Shown here: positions 55,646-63,442 of the stretch, one piece after another
Numbering within the stretch: position 1 is the first letter of the stretch
Layout of the letters: each line of letters opens with the position of its first letter
Assembly: GCF_018205975.1 (NCBI RefSeq)
Contig: NZ_CP073577.1
Location: 2,604,001 to 2,668,000 of the forward strand
Source: Erythrobacter sp. JK5
Lineage (GTDB): Bacteria > Pseudomonadota > Alphaproteobacteria > Sphingomonadales > Sphingomonadaceae
Length of the DNA stretch: 64,000 nt
Direction of reading: 5' to 3'
Position numbers and translations under genes: made by a program
Notes under the pieces: generated by a model
Told to the model about the DNA's origin: nothing
Databases searched by the model: none
The model's input: only the letters and a program-made list of their open reading frames with translations

Positions 55646-56458
55646 ATGAAGATCGCCACATTCAACATCAACGGGATCAAGGCGCGGCTGCCGCGCCTCA
55701 AGGAATGGCTTGCGGAAACGCGGCCTGCGGTCGCGTGCCTGCAGGAAATCAAGAGCGTCGACGAGAACTTTCCGGCGAGCGAGCTGGAGGAGCTGGGTTA
55801 CCACGTGCTCGTTCACGGTCAGAAAGCCTTCAACGGCGTCGCAATCCTGACCGATGGCGAAGCCGGATACGAACCGCCGAAGGAAGTTCAACGTGGGCTG
55901 GGGATCGATGGCCCGAAAGATGGCGAGGGCGAACAGGCGAGGTATCTGGAAGTCGATGTTGCGAAGTCCGACGGCGCTGCGACGCGGATCGTGTGCATCT
56001 ACCTGCCGAACGGCAACCCGCATCCGGGGCCGAAGTTCGACTACAAGCTCGCCTGGATGGACAGACTGCGCGCGCGCATGGGCGCGATCTGGGCGGCCGA
56101 AGTGCCTGCGGCGGTGCTGGGCGATTTCAACGTCATTCCCGAGGATGACGACACCTTTTCGGTCAAGGCGATGGTGTCCGACGCGCTGATGCAGCCCGAA
56201 TCGCGCGCAGCCTATGCCCGGCTCCTGGCGGACGGCTGGACCGATGCATTGCGGACCCTCAATCCGCGCGGGGGGGTGTGGACCTACTGGGATTATCAGG
56301 CCGGCGCGTGGCAACGCGACCACGGGTTCCGGATCGACCACGTCCTGCTGTCTCCCGAGCTTGCCGATCGGTTGCTTGCCGTCGGAGTCGATCGCGAACA
56401 TCGCGGACGCGAAAAGGCCAGCGATCACGCGCCGGTCTGGGCGACGCTCAAGGACTAG
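55646..56458 (+). CDS. xthA: exodeoxyribonuclease III
   Basis: 270 residues. Motifs: MKIATFNINGIKAR, LQEIKSVDENFP with the metal-binding Glu, YLPNGNP, GDFNVIP and the C-terminal FRIDHVLLS and SDHAPVWA. An apurinic/apyrimidinic endonuclease and 3' exonuclease of base excision repair. It ends before a palindromic hairpin shared with the convergent hydrolase gene. Confidence 0.96.
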   Translation: MKIATFNINGIKARLPRLKEWLAETRPAVACLQEIKSVDENFPASELEELGYHVLVHGQKAFNGVAILTDGEAGYEPPKEVQRGLGIDGPKDGEGEQARYLEVDVAKSDGAATRIVCIYLPNGNPHPGPKFDYKLAWMDRLRARMGAIWAAEVPAAVLGDFNVIPEDDDTFSVKAMVSDALMQPESRAAYARLLADGWTDALRTLNPRGGVWTYWDYQAGAWQRDHGFRIDHVLLSPELADRLLAVGVDREHRGREKASDHAPVWATLKD

Positions 56459-56473
56459 ATCGAACCGAAGCGG

Positions 56474-56491
56474 CTCCCGCCTTGGCGGGAG
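56474..56491 (+). terminator. bidirectional hairpin between xthA and the SleB-like gene
   Basis: CTCCCGCC (56474-56481) and GGCGGGAG (56484-56491) form a perfect 8-bp stem with a 2-nt centre. The T-tract is poor on both strands, so its role as a terminator is moderate. Confidence 0.55.
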
Positions 56492-56501
56492 CGCTCTTCG
56501 A

Positions 56502-57173
56502 TTACCGGTAGAAGATGTGTGTATCGATCTGAGCGGTGCGCGTCTTGCGGCGGCTCCAGCTCGGACGGACATACTTGGCGTGGAAGTACACCGCGTCGCC
56601 GGCTTCCGAATCCCACAGGTCTTCGTGCGCGATTCGGGCGATCGCCTTGGCGCGGTCCCAAGCGGCGGAGCCGGTCCTGATCCGAGGCATCCGTCCGTTC
56701 TTCACGAACGAGAACTGCGCCCGCTGATACACGACCCCACAATAACTCGCGGGAAAACGGCGGTCTTCCGAGCGATTGATCACGACATGCGCGACCGCAA
56801 GCTGCCCGGCGAGCGGCTCGCCACGCGATTCGAAATAGACCGCCCCCGCAAGGCAACGCATCTGTTCGCTCATCTGCGTGTCCGTATCGACCCGGCGAAC
56901 CAGGTCGCGAAGCGACGAGGCCTGTTGCTCGATCGGTGCTGCGGTCGTCTCTGGGAGAGGCTGAACGACTTCTGCGGAGACGAAAACTGGCTGTTCGGGA
57001 ACGATTTCGATCGTTTCTGCAGCGGTCTGGTCGAATTCGGCAGACGCGGAGGGAGCGACGGCCTCGGAATCGATTTCCTGGGCGATCGCCCCGGCACCAT
57101 CGGCACTGGAGAAACTCAACCCGGCAATGGCTGCGACAGTCACAGCACTCAATGAATAAGTCTTTCGACCCAT
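56502..57173 (-). CDS. cell-wall hydrolase, SleB-like (Hydrolase_2)
   Basis: 223 residues. A signal peptide (1-30), a Glu/Val-rich spacer (about 30-95) and a SleB domain with LAGAVYFESRGEPLAGQLAVAHVV (catalytic Glu region) and RFPASYCGVVYQ. These are lytic transglycosylase-like enzymes, first known from spore cortex lysis but common in alphaproteobacteria without spores. Probably remodels peptidoglycan. Upstream gap (57174-57380) is a candidate promoter region with an imperfect hairpin near 57222-57244 that I cannot interpret. Confidence 0.9.
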   Translation of the reverse strand: MGRKTYSLSAVTVAAIAGLSFSSADGAGAIAQEIDSEAVAPSASAEFDQTAAETIEIVPEQPVFVSAEVVQPLPETTAAPIEQQASSLRDLVRRVDTDTQMSEQMRCLAGAVYFESRGEPLAGQLAVAHVVINRSEDRRFPASYCGVVYQRAQFSFVKNGRMPRIRTGSAAWDRAKAIARIAHEDLWDSEAGDAVYFHAKYVRPSWSRRKTRTAQIDTHIFYR

Positions 57174-57380
57174 TGTCTCTTCATTCTGGGCGGTGAGCGA
57201 GCGCTGTCGCAGGCGAGAACCTGTGCGATTTTTCGCAGGTCGTTATGGAGGTTCAAAAAAAATGCCTGCCGGCCGCTCCCCGTCTGCGTGCCGGAAGGAC
57301 GACCGAATTGCCGCACCCGCCAGCCAGCGCACCTGGAAGCTGTGGCGCGACATAGTCTCAAATGAAACCAAGTCAAACGA

Positions 57381-57713
57381 TCAGGGCAGAAGCGCGACGA
57401 ACCGTGCCGGATCGGAGACGTCCGCCTCAATAATCCAGATATCGCGGTCCTGGTTTCTGCGGCGATCGAGATAATCCGAAAATTCCATCGGATTTTCAAC
57501 ATCTTGAGATTTCGTACGCACGAATACACGCGATCCGTCGAGTTGCGGCATTCTTTCGTAAAGTTCTGCACTTTCGCCGCGACACATGATTACAACCAGT
57601 ATCGTGCCCGCATCGCGTTCGCCCTTGGCGAGCACCATCGCGTTCCCTCCTTCGGCTTCGGCCAGCCGGATCAACGCGCCCGCTTCGAGATGGGCGGGAA
57701 GGCGCGCGGTCAT
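57381..57713 (-). CDS. DUF1491 family protein
   Basis: 110 residues. MTARLPAHLEAGALIRLAEAEG and DIWIIEADVSDPARF are characteristic of DUF1491, an alphaproteobacterial family of unknown function. ATG 57713 lies 1 nt after the stop of the thioesterase gene. The longer frame upstream is not conserved. Confidence 0.85.
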   Translation of the reverse strand: MTARLPAHLEAGALIRLAEAEGGNAMVLAKGERDAGTILVVIMCRGESAELYERMPQLDGSRVFVRTKSQDVENPMEFSDYLDRRRNQDRDIWIIEADVSDPARFVALLP

Positions 57714-57714
57714 G

Positions 57715-58221
57715 TCACTTGCTCGCGCTGGCAGGGGGAGGGGCGTAGCCTGGCAGGCTCGAAAGCGCGATGCGTGACCGCATGAATGTTCCGGTGCCGC
57801 GCCCGATCTCGTCGCCCTCGGCATCGATCAGCCGCGATTCGGCGACGAACACGCGTCGTTTGCCGCTGACCCAGCGCCCTTCGGCGACGACCTCGCCCAA
57901 GCGCACCGGCTTGGTGAAGTGCAGGTTGAAGCTGGTAGTCAACAGGAAGCGATCTGTCGCCAGCGTGTTCGCGGCGTAGAAGGCGGCATCGTCAAGCATT
58001 TTGAAATAGATCGTACCGTGCGCCGCGCCTGCGGCGTGATAGACCTCCTCGTCGATTGTGAACGTCAGGCGCGACCGCCCCTGTCCGGTGATTTCCAGCC
58101 TCGAGGCGAATTTTCGATTGATGGGCGCGGACGCATAGAGCCGCTCGAGCGCGCGATGGTGCAGATCGGCACCCGCCGAATTGGCAGGTTCGGCCCCGTC
58201 CTTCTTGTCGTCAGGCAGCAT
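57715..58221 (-). CDS. PaaI-type hotdog-fold thioesterase
   Basis: 168 residues. The hotdog fold is shown by AAGAAHGTIYFKMLDDAAFYAA near 65, with the helix-start residues used for catalysis in PaaI-like enzymes, and FNLHFTKPVRLGEVVAEG near 98. It probably hydrolyses acyl- or aryl-CoA. ATG 58221 overlaps the ptsN gene by 11 nt (a GTG at 58224 is possible). Confidence 0.88.
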   Translation of the reverse strand: MLPDDKKDGAEPANSAGADLHHRALERLYASAPINRKFASRLEITGQGRSRLTFTIDEEVYHAAGAAHGTIYFKMLDDAAFYAANTLATDRFLLTTSFNLHFTKPVRLGEVVAEGRWVSGKRRVFVAESRLIDAEGDEIGRGTGTFMRSRIALSSLPGYAPPPASASK

Positions 58222-58672
58222 CACGCAGGAACTGGTTGGTCAACACCGCGTAGAGCGCATCGCGATCGGGGGCGTCGAGCAACAATTGCAACATCGCCTC
58301 GTCGCGGGTCGGACGCGAAATGGCCGCCAGCGCATGCAGGTGGGTCGCGCCGGCATCTTCGGGTGAAACCAGCCCGAATACAAGCGAAACAGGCATCGCA
58401 TCAGCGGCGGCGAAATCAACCGGGTGTTCGAGCTTGAGCAGCGCAACCGTGGGTCGCTGCACAGCGCAGCTGCGGCAATGCGGGATCGCGATCCCGCGTC
58501 CAAACCCGGTGCTGCCGAGCGCCTCGCGCTGTTCGAGCCCATCCAACACGGCGGCCTCATCCAGCCCGTACACGTCTGAAAATAGCCGCGAGAGGCGATC
58601 AAGCACCTGCCGCTTGGTTGCCATATCGGCGATCGCGACCGCATCGGGCAGCATTCCAAAATTCACGTCCAT
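58211..58672 (-). CDS. ptsN: nitrogen PTS EIIA component (PtsN)
   Basis: 153 residues. The active-site His is in GIAIPHCRS near 65, with the EIIA-Ntr fold around it (LSRLFSDVYGLDEAAVLDGLEQRE). Phosphorylated by the PTS-Ntr chain, it regulates potassium uptake and other systems. Lies downstream of hpf, as in many Proteobacteria, but no rpoN is present. Confidence 0.93.
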   Translation of the reverse strand: MDVNFGMLPDAVAIADMATKRQVLDRLSRLFSDVYGLDEAAVLDGLEQREALGSTGFGRGIAIPHCRSCAVQRPTVALLKLEHPVDFAAADAMPVSLVFGLVSPEDAGATHLHALAAISRPTRDEAMLQLLLDAPDRDALYAVLTNQFLRDAA

Positions 58673-58822
58673 GGTAAATTCGAGATTCCGTTATTCCAAT
58701 TGCATGCTTTGCCACGGCAAAGTGGGCACCGCGGGAGGGGCAATGCAGCACCGCTTGTGATTCCCAGAACCGGATCCGCACCACTACCGATCCGCCTTCC
58801 GCCATTCGGTCGGGGCCTGATC

Positions 58823-59386
58823 CTAGCGCGGTTCGACCCAACCGATCGATCCGTCCGCGCGGCGATAGACCATATTATGCCTGCCGGTTCCAGCATTTTT
58901 GAAGAACAGGGCCGGCGTGTCGCGCAGATCGAGCATCATCACCGCGTCCGCGACGCTGCTGGTCGGAATGTTGACGCTGGTTTCGGCGATAATCGGCGGC
59001 GCTTCGGTGAGGACTTCGTCTTCCGGCTCTTCCGCCGCGAAGATGGTGTAGGCGGCTTCCTCCTCGGCGCGCGCATGATCGGCCTGGGCATGTCGGTCCT
59101 TGAGCCGCCGCTTGTAGCGCCGCAGCTGCTTCTCGATCTTGCCTGCCGCTTCGTCGAGCGCGACGTGGGCATCCTGCGCGCTACCCTGCGCCTTGAGGAT
59201 CAGGCCGTGCATCACGTGGGACACGATGTCGCAGGTGAACGTTCCCGCCGCCCCCTTGCCGAAGGTCACATGGGAGGTGAGCGCGCGGTCGAAATACTTT
59301 TCGACTATTCCTTCCAGCCGATCGGCCGCGTGTTCCTGAAGCGCTGCACCGGTTTCAACCTGGTGCCCCGAAACCCGAATATCCAT
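58823..59386 (-). CDS. hpf: ribosome hibernation-promoting factor, long form
   Basis: 187 residues. N-terminal S30AE domain (about 1-100, MDIRVSGHQVETGAALQEHAADRLEGI) and a C-terminal domain (about 130-187) ending VYRRADGSIGWVEPR, which dimerises 70S ribosomes to 100S in long HPF proteins. The 150-bp gap to ptsN (58673-58822) contains a CTTTGCC-AC-GGCAAAG hairpin. Confidence 0.93.
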   Translation of the reverse strand: MDIRVSGHQVETGAALQEHAADRLEGIVEKYFDRALTSHVTFGKGAAGTFTCDIVSHVMHGLILKAQGSAQDAHVALDEAAGKIEKQLRRYKRRLKDRHAQADHARAEEEAAYTIFAAEEPEDEVLTEAPPIIAETSVNIPTSSVADAVMMLDLRDTPALFFKNAGTGRHNMVYRRADGSIGWVEPR

Positions 59387-59431
59387 CGTCGTCCGGTCTC
59401 CTTCGTTTGTCGTTCCGTTCCCGTCCCGGTT

Positions 59432-60136
59432 TCAGCGGGCCCAGATCGGGTTCTCGATCCCCGCCATGAATTCGCGGTGACGGGCGAGTTCTTCGGGACT
59501 GGCGGCATGGGGGCGCGGTTCGCGGAGGATACGGCTCGATCCTGCCGCCACCGTCATCGCGCCGGACTGGTCTCTCACTTCGATAGCGGCTGCGGTTTCC
59601 TCGGCCGCCAGTTCGAGCCCGATCTGTCGTCCGCCGGTCAGTTCGACATACACCTGCGCGAGCAGCTCGGCGTCGAGCAGCGCGCCGTGCTTCACCCGGT
59701 GGCTGCGATCGATACCGTAGCGGGTGCACAGGGCATCGAGCGACAGCTTCGCGCCGGGATGCTTCCGGCGCGCGATCGCGACGGTATCGACCATACGATC
59801 GAGCGAAACCGGCTCGCGCCCGATCCGTTCCAGCTCGGCGTTGAGAAACCCGAAATCGAAGCCCGCATTGTGCGCGACCAGTGGCGCGTCGCCGAGAAAT
59901 GCGAGCAATTCGACCGCGGTTTCGGAGAACAGCGGCTTGGCGGCGAGGAACGCCGAGGACAGTCCATGCACCGCTTCGGCGGCGGCGGGCATGTCGCGCT
60001 GGGGATTGTAGTAAGCGTGGTAGGTGCTGCCGGTCTCGACCCGGTCGATCATTTCGATGCACCCGATCTCGACCATCCGATCCCCCGTCTTCGGGTCGAG
60101 CCCGGTGGTCTCGGTGTCGAAAACAATTTCCCGCAT
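59432..60136 (-). CDS. dnaQ: DNA polymerase III epsilon subunit
   Basis: 234 residues. Exonuclease motifs: EIVFDTETTGLDP (ExoI), VAHNAGFDFGFLN (ExoII) and KHGALLDAELLAQVY (ExoIII), with the catalytic acidic residues. Provides 3'-5' proofreading for the replicative polymerase. ATG 60136 begins at the first motif; the family N-terminus is there. Part of the conserved origin-proximal cluster. Confidence 0.96.
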   Translation of the reverse strand: MREIVFDTETTGLDPKTGDRMVEIGCIEMIDRVETGSTYHAYYNPQRDMPAAAEAVHGLSSAFLAAKPLFSETAVELLAFLGDAPLVAHNAGFDFGFLNAELERIGREPVSLDRMVDTVAIARRKHPGAKLSLDALCTRYGIDRSHRVKHGALLDAELLAQVYVELTGGRQIGLELAAEETAAAIEVRDQSGAMTVAAGSSRILREPRPHAASPEELARHREFMAGIENPIWAR

Positions 60137-60195
60137 TCTTGGCACTATCGGCGCAACATCGGTGAATCGCAAGAGGGGGAAATGCGGGTGTCCGG

Positions 60196-60819
60196 TTAGG
60201 CTGTTCGCTGTGCCAGCTCATCGACGATCAGGCGCACCTGCGCTTCGGTTTCCGCGAGCGATACGCCGGTGTCGATCACATGCGTTGCGCGCGCGCGCTT
60301 TTCGACATCGGGCACCTGCAGTTGCAGGATATGCTCGAACTTTTCCTGGGTCATCCCGGCTCGGGCGAGCACCCGCTCCCGCTGGACCTGCGCCGGCGCG
60401 GACACGACCACCACAGCGTCGAATGCCGCTTCCCCGCCGCGTTCGAACAGCAGCGGGATGTCGAACACCAGCATCCTTGCACCGGCGTTGTCGGCCAGAA
60501 ATTGCGCGCGTTTTTCCGCAACTGCCGGGTGGACGATCGCTTCAAGCCTTTGCAGCGCATCCTTGTCGCCGAACACGAGCTGTCCGAGCCGGTCGCGATC
60601 GACGCCGCCGGGTCCGGTCGATCCGGGAAAGGCGGCCTCGATGGCGGGCAGCAATGCGCCGTTCGTGCCTTGCATCGCGCGAACTTCGGCATCGGCGTCG
60701 AACACCGGAACTCCGGCCCGCTCGAACATGGCCGCGACGGTCGACTTGCCCATGCCGATCGAGCCGGTGAGGCCGATCATCAGCGGCTTGCGTTGCGGGG
60801 ACCCCGTCGCGCCGCTCAT
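60196..60819 (-). CDS. coaE: dephospho-CoA kinase
   Basis: 207 residues. P-loop GSIGMGKST near 18, FDADAEVRAM, and the lid HVIDTGVSL region complete a CoaE. It phosphorylates dephospho-CoA in the last step of CoA synthesis. Its start overlaps the aroE stop by 4 nt (ATGA). Confidence 0.95.
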   Translation of the reverse strand: MSGATGSPQRKPLMIGLTGSIGMGKSTVAAMFERAGVPVFDADAEVRAMQGTNGALLPAIEAAFPGSTGPGGVDRDRLGQLVFGDKDALQRLEAIVHPAVAEKRAQFLADNAGARMLVFDIPLLFERGGEAAFDAVVVVSAPAQVQRERVLARAGMTQEKFEHILQLQVPDVEKRARATHVIDTGVSLAETEAQVRLIVDELAQRTA

Positions 60820-61670
60820 TCCTGCAGCCTTTCCAGCAGTTCGGCATCGAATTCGCGAGGAGGCGACATCCCGAAGAACCTCTCGAACGCGGTCGCCGCC
60901 TGCCCGATCAGCATCGCCAGCCCGCCGATCGTCCGCAAGCCGGAGGCGCGCGCACCGGCCAGAAACGCGGTTTCGACCGGGTCGGTGACGATATCATAGG
61001 CGATGCTGCCCGGCGGTGCGTGGGTCCAGTCGAACGCAAGAGACGGCTGCCCGCGCATGCCAAGCGGAGAGGCGTTGATCACCAGGTCGAAACATTGCTC
61101 GCGGTCGTCGAATGCGAAATCGGTGGGGCCGGCGAAGTGTTCGATCGGCACGGCGTAGTGCTCGCCATCAGGCGCGAGTTCGTCGAGCAGCGCGCGCGCC
61201 TTGTCGGGGTTGCGTGCGGCGACGACGAGGGTGAAGCGATGCTGCGCAAGCGCGGTGATGATCGCGCGGGCAGCTCCGCCGCTGCCGATGATCCGCGCCA
61301 TGCGGAACAGATGGTCCTGATCCAGAAACGGCTGCAATGGTTCGATAAAACCGTCGGCATCGGTGTTGTATCCGACCAGCTCTCGGCCTTCGCGCACAGC
61401 GGTGTTCACCGCGCCGATCCGCGCGGCAATCGGATCGAGCCGGTCGAGCATCGGAATGATCGCCTGCTTGTGCGGCATGGTGACGTTGCAGCCGCGCCAG
61501 TCCGCATTCCCGACACGGTCCGCGATATAGGCAGCCAATCCCCCGGAGGTCACATGCACGGCATCGTACGCCGCATCGAGCCCCAGTTTCTCGAGCCAGA
61601 AACCGTGGATCAGCGGCGATTTAGACTGCGCGATCGGATCGCCGATCACTTGGGCATACGGCGCGCTCAC
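60816..61670 (-). CDS. aroE: shikimate dehydrogenase
   Basis: 284 residues. N-terminal shikimate domain with IGDPIAQSKSPLIHGFWL and the Lys and Asp of VTMPHKQA and YNTDADGF; the NADP Rossmann motif GSGGAARAI near 130; and NASPLGM near 205. Reduces 3-dehydroshikimate. Overlaps coaE downstream and maf upstream by 4 nt each. Confidence 0.95.
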   Translation of the reverse strand: MSAPYAQVIGDPIAQSKSPLIHGFWLEKLGLDAAYDAVHVTSGGLAAYIADRVGNADWRGCNVTMPHKQAIIPMLDRLDPIAARIGAVNTAVREGRELVGYNTDADGFIEPLQPFLDQDHLFRMARIIGSGGAARAIITALAQHRFTLVVAARNPDKARALLDELAPDGEHYAVPIEHFAGPTDFAFDDREQCFDLVINASPLGMRGQPSLAFDWTHAPPGSIAYDIVTDPVETAFLAGARASGLRTIGGLAMLIGQAATAFERFFGMSPPREFDAELLERLQE

Positions 61671-62269
61671 GAGCGCAGGACCCCATGTTCACGCAGGGCG
61701 CCGAGCACCGGGAGGAGCGGCATGCCGAGCACGGTGAACTGGTCGCCTTCGATAGTTTCAAACAATTGCACGCCCATCGCTTCAATCCGGAAGCAACCCA
61801 CTGTGAAACCCACTTCGGGCCATTCGTGGTCGAGGTAATGCTCGATGAAATCGTCCGACATCTCGCGCACGTGCAGCCGCGCGACATCGGAATGACTCCA
61901 CTCGCAGGTGTGGTCGCGCACAAGCGCCGCGCCGCTGTGCAGTTCCATCACCTTGCCCGAGAAAAACCGCAGATGCTCGGCGGCGTTGCCGCGCGAGGTC
62001 GGCTTGTCGAACCTTTCGTTCTCGACCACGACCAGCGAATCGCTGCCCAGCACGATCGCGTCCGTGTACTCGGACGCCAGCGCAGCCGCCTTGGCAACGC
62101 TCAGCGCCTGGGCGATTTGCGCAGGGGAAGCATCGGTCAGCCCCGCTTCGATCCGGCGCTCGTCGATCTCAGCAGGAATCGCTTCGTAGCGAACTCCCGC
62201 CGCATCGAGCATCGCCCGGCGCGACGCCGATTTCGACGCGAGGATCAGCCGCGGGCGCTCATTGCTCAT
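61667..62269 (-). CDS. maf: Maf-family nucleotide pyrophosphatase
   Basis: 200 residues. ILASKSASRRAML with the phosphate-binding Arg/Ser, and GSDSLVVVENE in the middle are the Maf signatures. Maf proteins hydrolyse nonstandard or canonical NTPs to monophosphates. It overlaps the next gene of the cluster (ATGA). Confidence 0.93.
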   Translation of the reverse strand: MSNERPRLILASKSASRRAMLDAAGVRYEAIPAEIDERRIEAGLTDASPAQIAQALSVAKAAALASEYTDAIVLGSDSLVVVENERFDKPTSRGNAAEHLRFFSGKVMELHSGAALVRDHTCEWSHSDVARLHVREMSDDFIEHYLDHEWPEVGFTVGCFRIEAMGVQLFETIEGDQFTVLGMPLLPVLGALREHGVLRS

Positions 62270-63111
62270 ATCGGCTTGGATACCCCGTCGACCGGTTTTT
62301 CGCGGCGTTTGCGCTCCTGCACCAGGCGGATGATCGCCGCCGCGCTCTCTTCGATCGAACGTCGGGTTACGTCGATCACCGGCCAGCCATTGTCGGCAAA
62401 CATCCGCCGCGCGAACTGGATTTCGGCCTTCACCCGCTCGTTGTCGACATAGGATGTCTCGGTCGCTTCGTTGAGCGAGAGCAGGCGGTTGCGCCGGATC
62501 TGCACCAGCCGCTCGGGCGCGGTGGTAAGGCCGACGACCAGCGGATTGCGCAAGCGGAACAGGCTGTCGGGCGGCGGGCTTTCGACCACCAGCGGGATGT
62601 TCGCCGTCTTGTAGCCGCGATTGGCAAGGTAGATGCTGGTCGGCGTCTTCGAGCTGCGCGACACGCCGGCGAGCACGATGTCGGCTTCTTCCCAGTCGTC
62701 GTGCCCGATCCCGTCATCGTGCGCGATCGTGTACTGGATCGCATCGACGCGGCGGAAATAGTCGGCATCCATCAGGTGCTGGCGGCCAGGGCGGCCGTGC
62801 GCCTCTTGCCCGAGCTGCGCTTCGAGCGCGGCAGTCACTTGATCGAGCACCGGAACCGCAGGCAGACCCAGCGTGCGACAATGATCTTCGAGCCGTGTGC
62901 GGGTATCGGGGTTGACCAGGGTGAACAGCACCAGCCCCGGATTGTCGGCGAGATCGGGGACGATCCGGTCGAGGTGCTGGAGCGATCGCACCATCGGCCA
63001 GAAATGGCGGCTGACGTCGGGTCCGTCGAATTGCGCCAGCGCTGCCTTGGCGATCATTTCGAGCGTCTCGCCGGTCGAATCCGAGACGAGGTGCAGGTTG
63101 AGACGAGGCAT
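62266..63111 (-). CDS. pyruvate, water dikinase / PPDK regulatory protein (DUF299, PpsR-like)
   Basis: 281 residues. P-loop GVSRSSKTPTSIYLA near 163 and the N-terminal HLVSDSTGETLE are typical of this bifunctional kinase/pyrophosphorylase. It controls PEP synthase or PPDK by ADP-dependent phosphorylation. Known as RP001 in the Caulobacter origin context. ATG 63111 begins the family sequence; a start at 63153 would add a non-conserved leader. Confidence 0.93.
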   Translation of the reverse strand: MPRLNLHLVSDSTGETLEMIAKAALAQFDGPDVSRHFWPMVRSLQHLDRIVPDLADNPGLVLFTLVNPDTRTRLEDHCRTLGLPAVPVLDQVTAALEAQLGQEAHGRPGRQHLMDADYFRRVDAIQYTIAHDDGIGHDDWEEADIVLAGVSRSSKTPTSIYLANRGYKTANIPLVVESPPPDSLFRLRNPLVVGLTTAPERLVQIRRNRLLSLNEATETSYVDNERVKAEIQFARRMFADNGWPVIDVTRRSIEESAAAIIRLVQERKRREKPVDGVSKPI

Positions 63112-63442
63112 AGGGGTGATTCGGCGGCCCGGTTGCGGCTTGTGGATACGCGTGGGCATAAACCACGGGACAGGATCGTCGACAAGCGGGGTATGGATTT
63201 TCCTGCGCGCTGCCGGCGATTCCGCGAGCGCGTTTCTCGACACGAAGCAGAAGAATTCGACAGGCTGGGGACAGTGGGGATAGATCGTGCTTGACCGCGC
63301 AATCGCTCGGATTCGCATCGGTCGGCTGGGGGTGTTCGGGACGGGAGAAATCGGGCAGGAGCCGGGAATTCCCGCTATCCACAGGGCCAACAGACTCCTT
63401 CAACCCATTTATAAATAATTATTAATTGTTTAGAGGAACGCA
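63112..63442 (+). other. putative chromosomal origin of replication (oriC)
   Basis: The 331-bp gap between the DUF299 gene and hemE is the position of the Caulobacter and Rickettsia origins. Imperfect DnaA boxes (consensus TTATNCACA) lie at 63141-63149 and 63153-63161 (minus, one mismatch each), 63375-63383 (plus, CTATCCACA, one mismatch) and 63275-63283 (minus, two mismatches). An AT-only stretch at 63407-63432 is a likely unwinding element. No perfect box and no clear CtrA site (TTAA-N7-TTAA) were found. Confidence 0.75.

Noticed and set aside
58700..58730. Possible sigma-54 promoter (TGGCA...TGCAA on the minus strand) before ptsN
   Set aside because: The GG and GC elements are 10 bp apart instead of 12, so the spacing is wrong.
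63407..63440. CtrA binding sites in the origin
   Set aside because: TTAA occurs but no TTAA-N7-TTAA pair was found.
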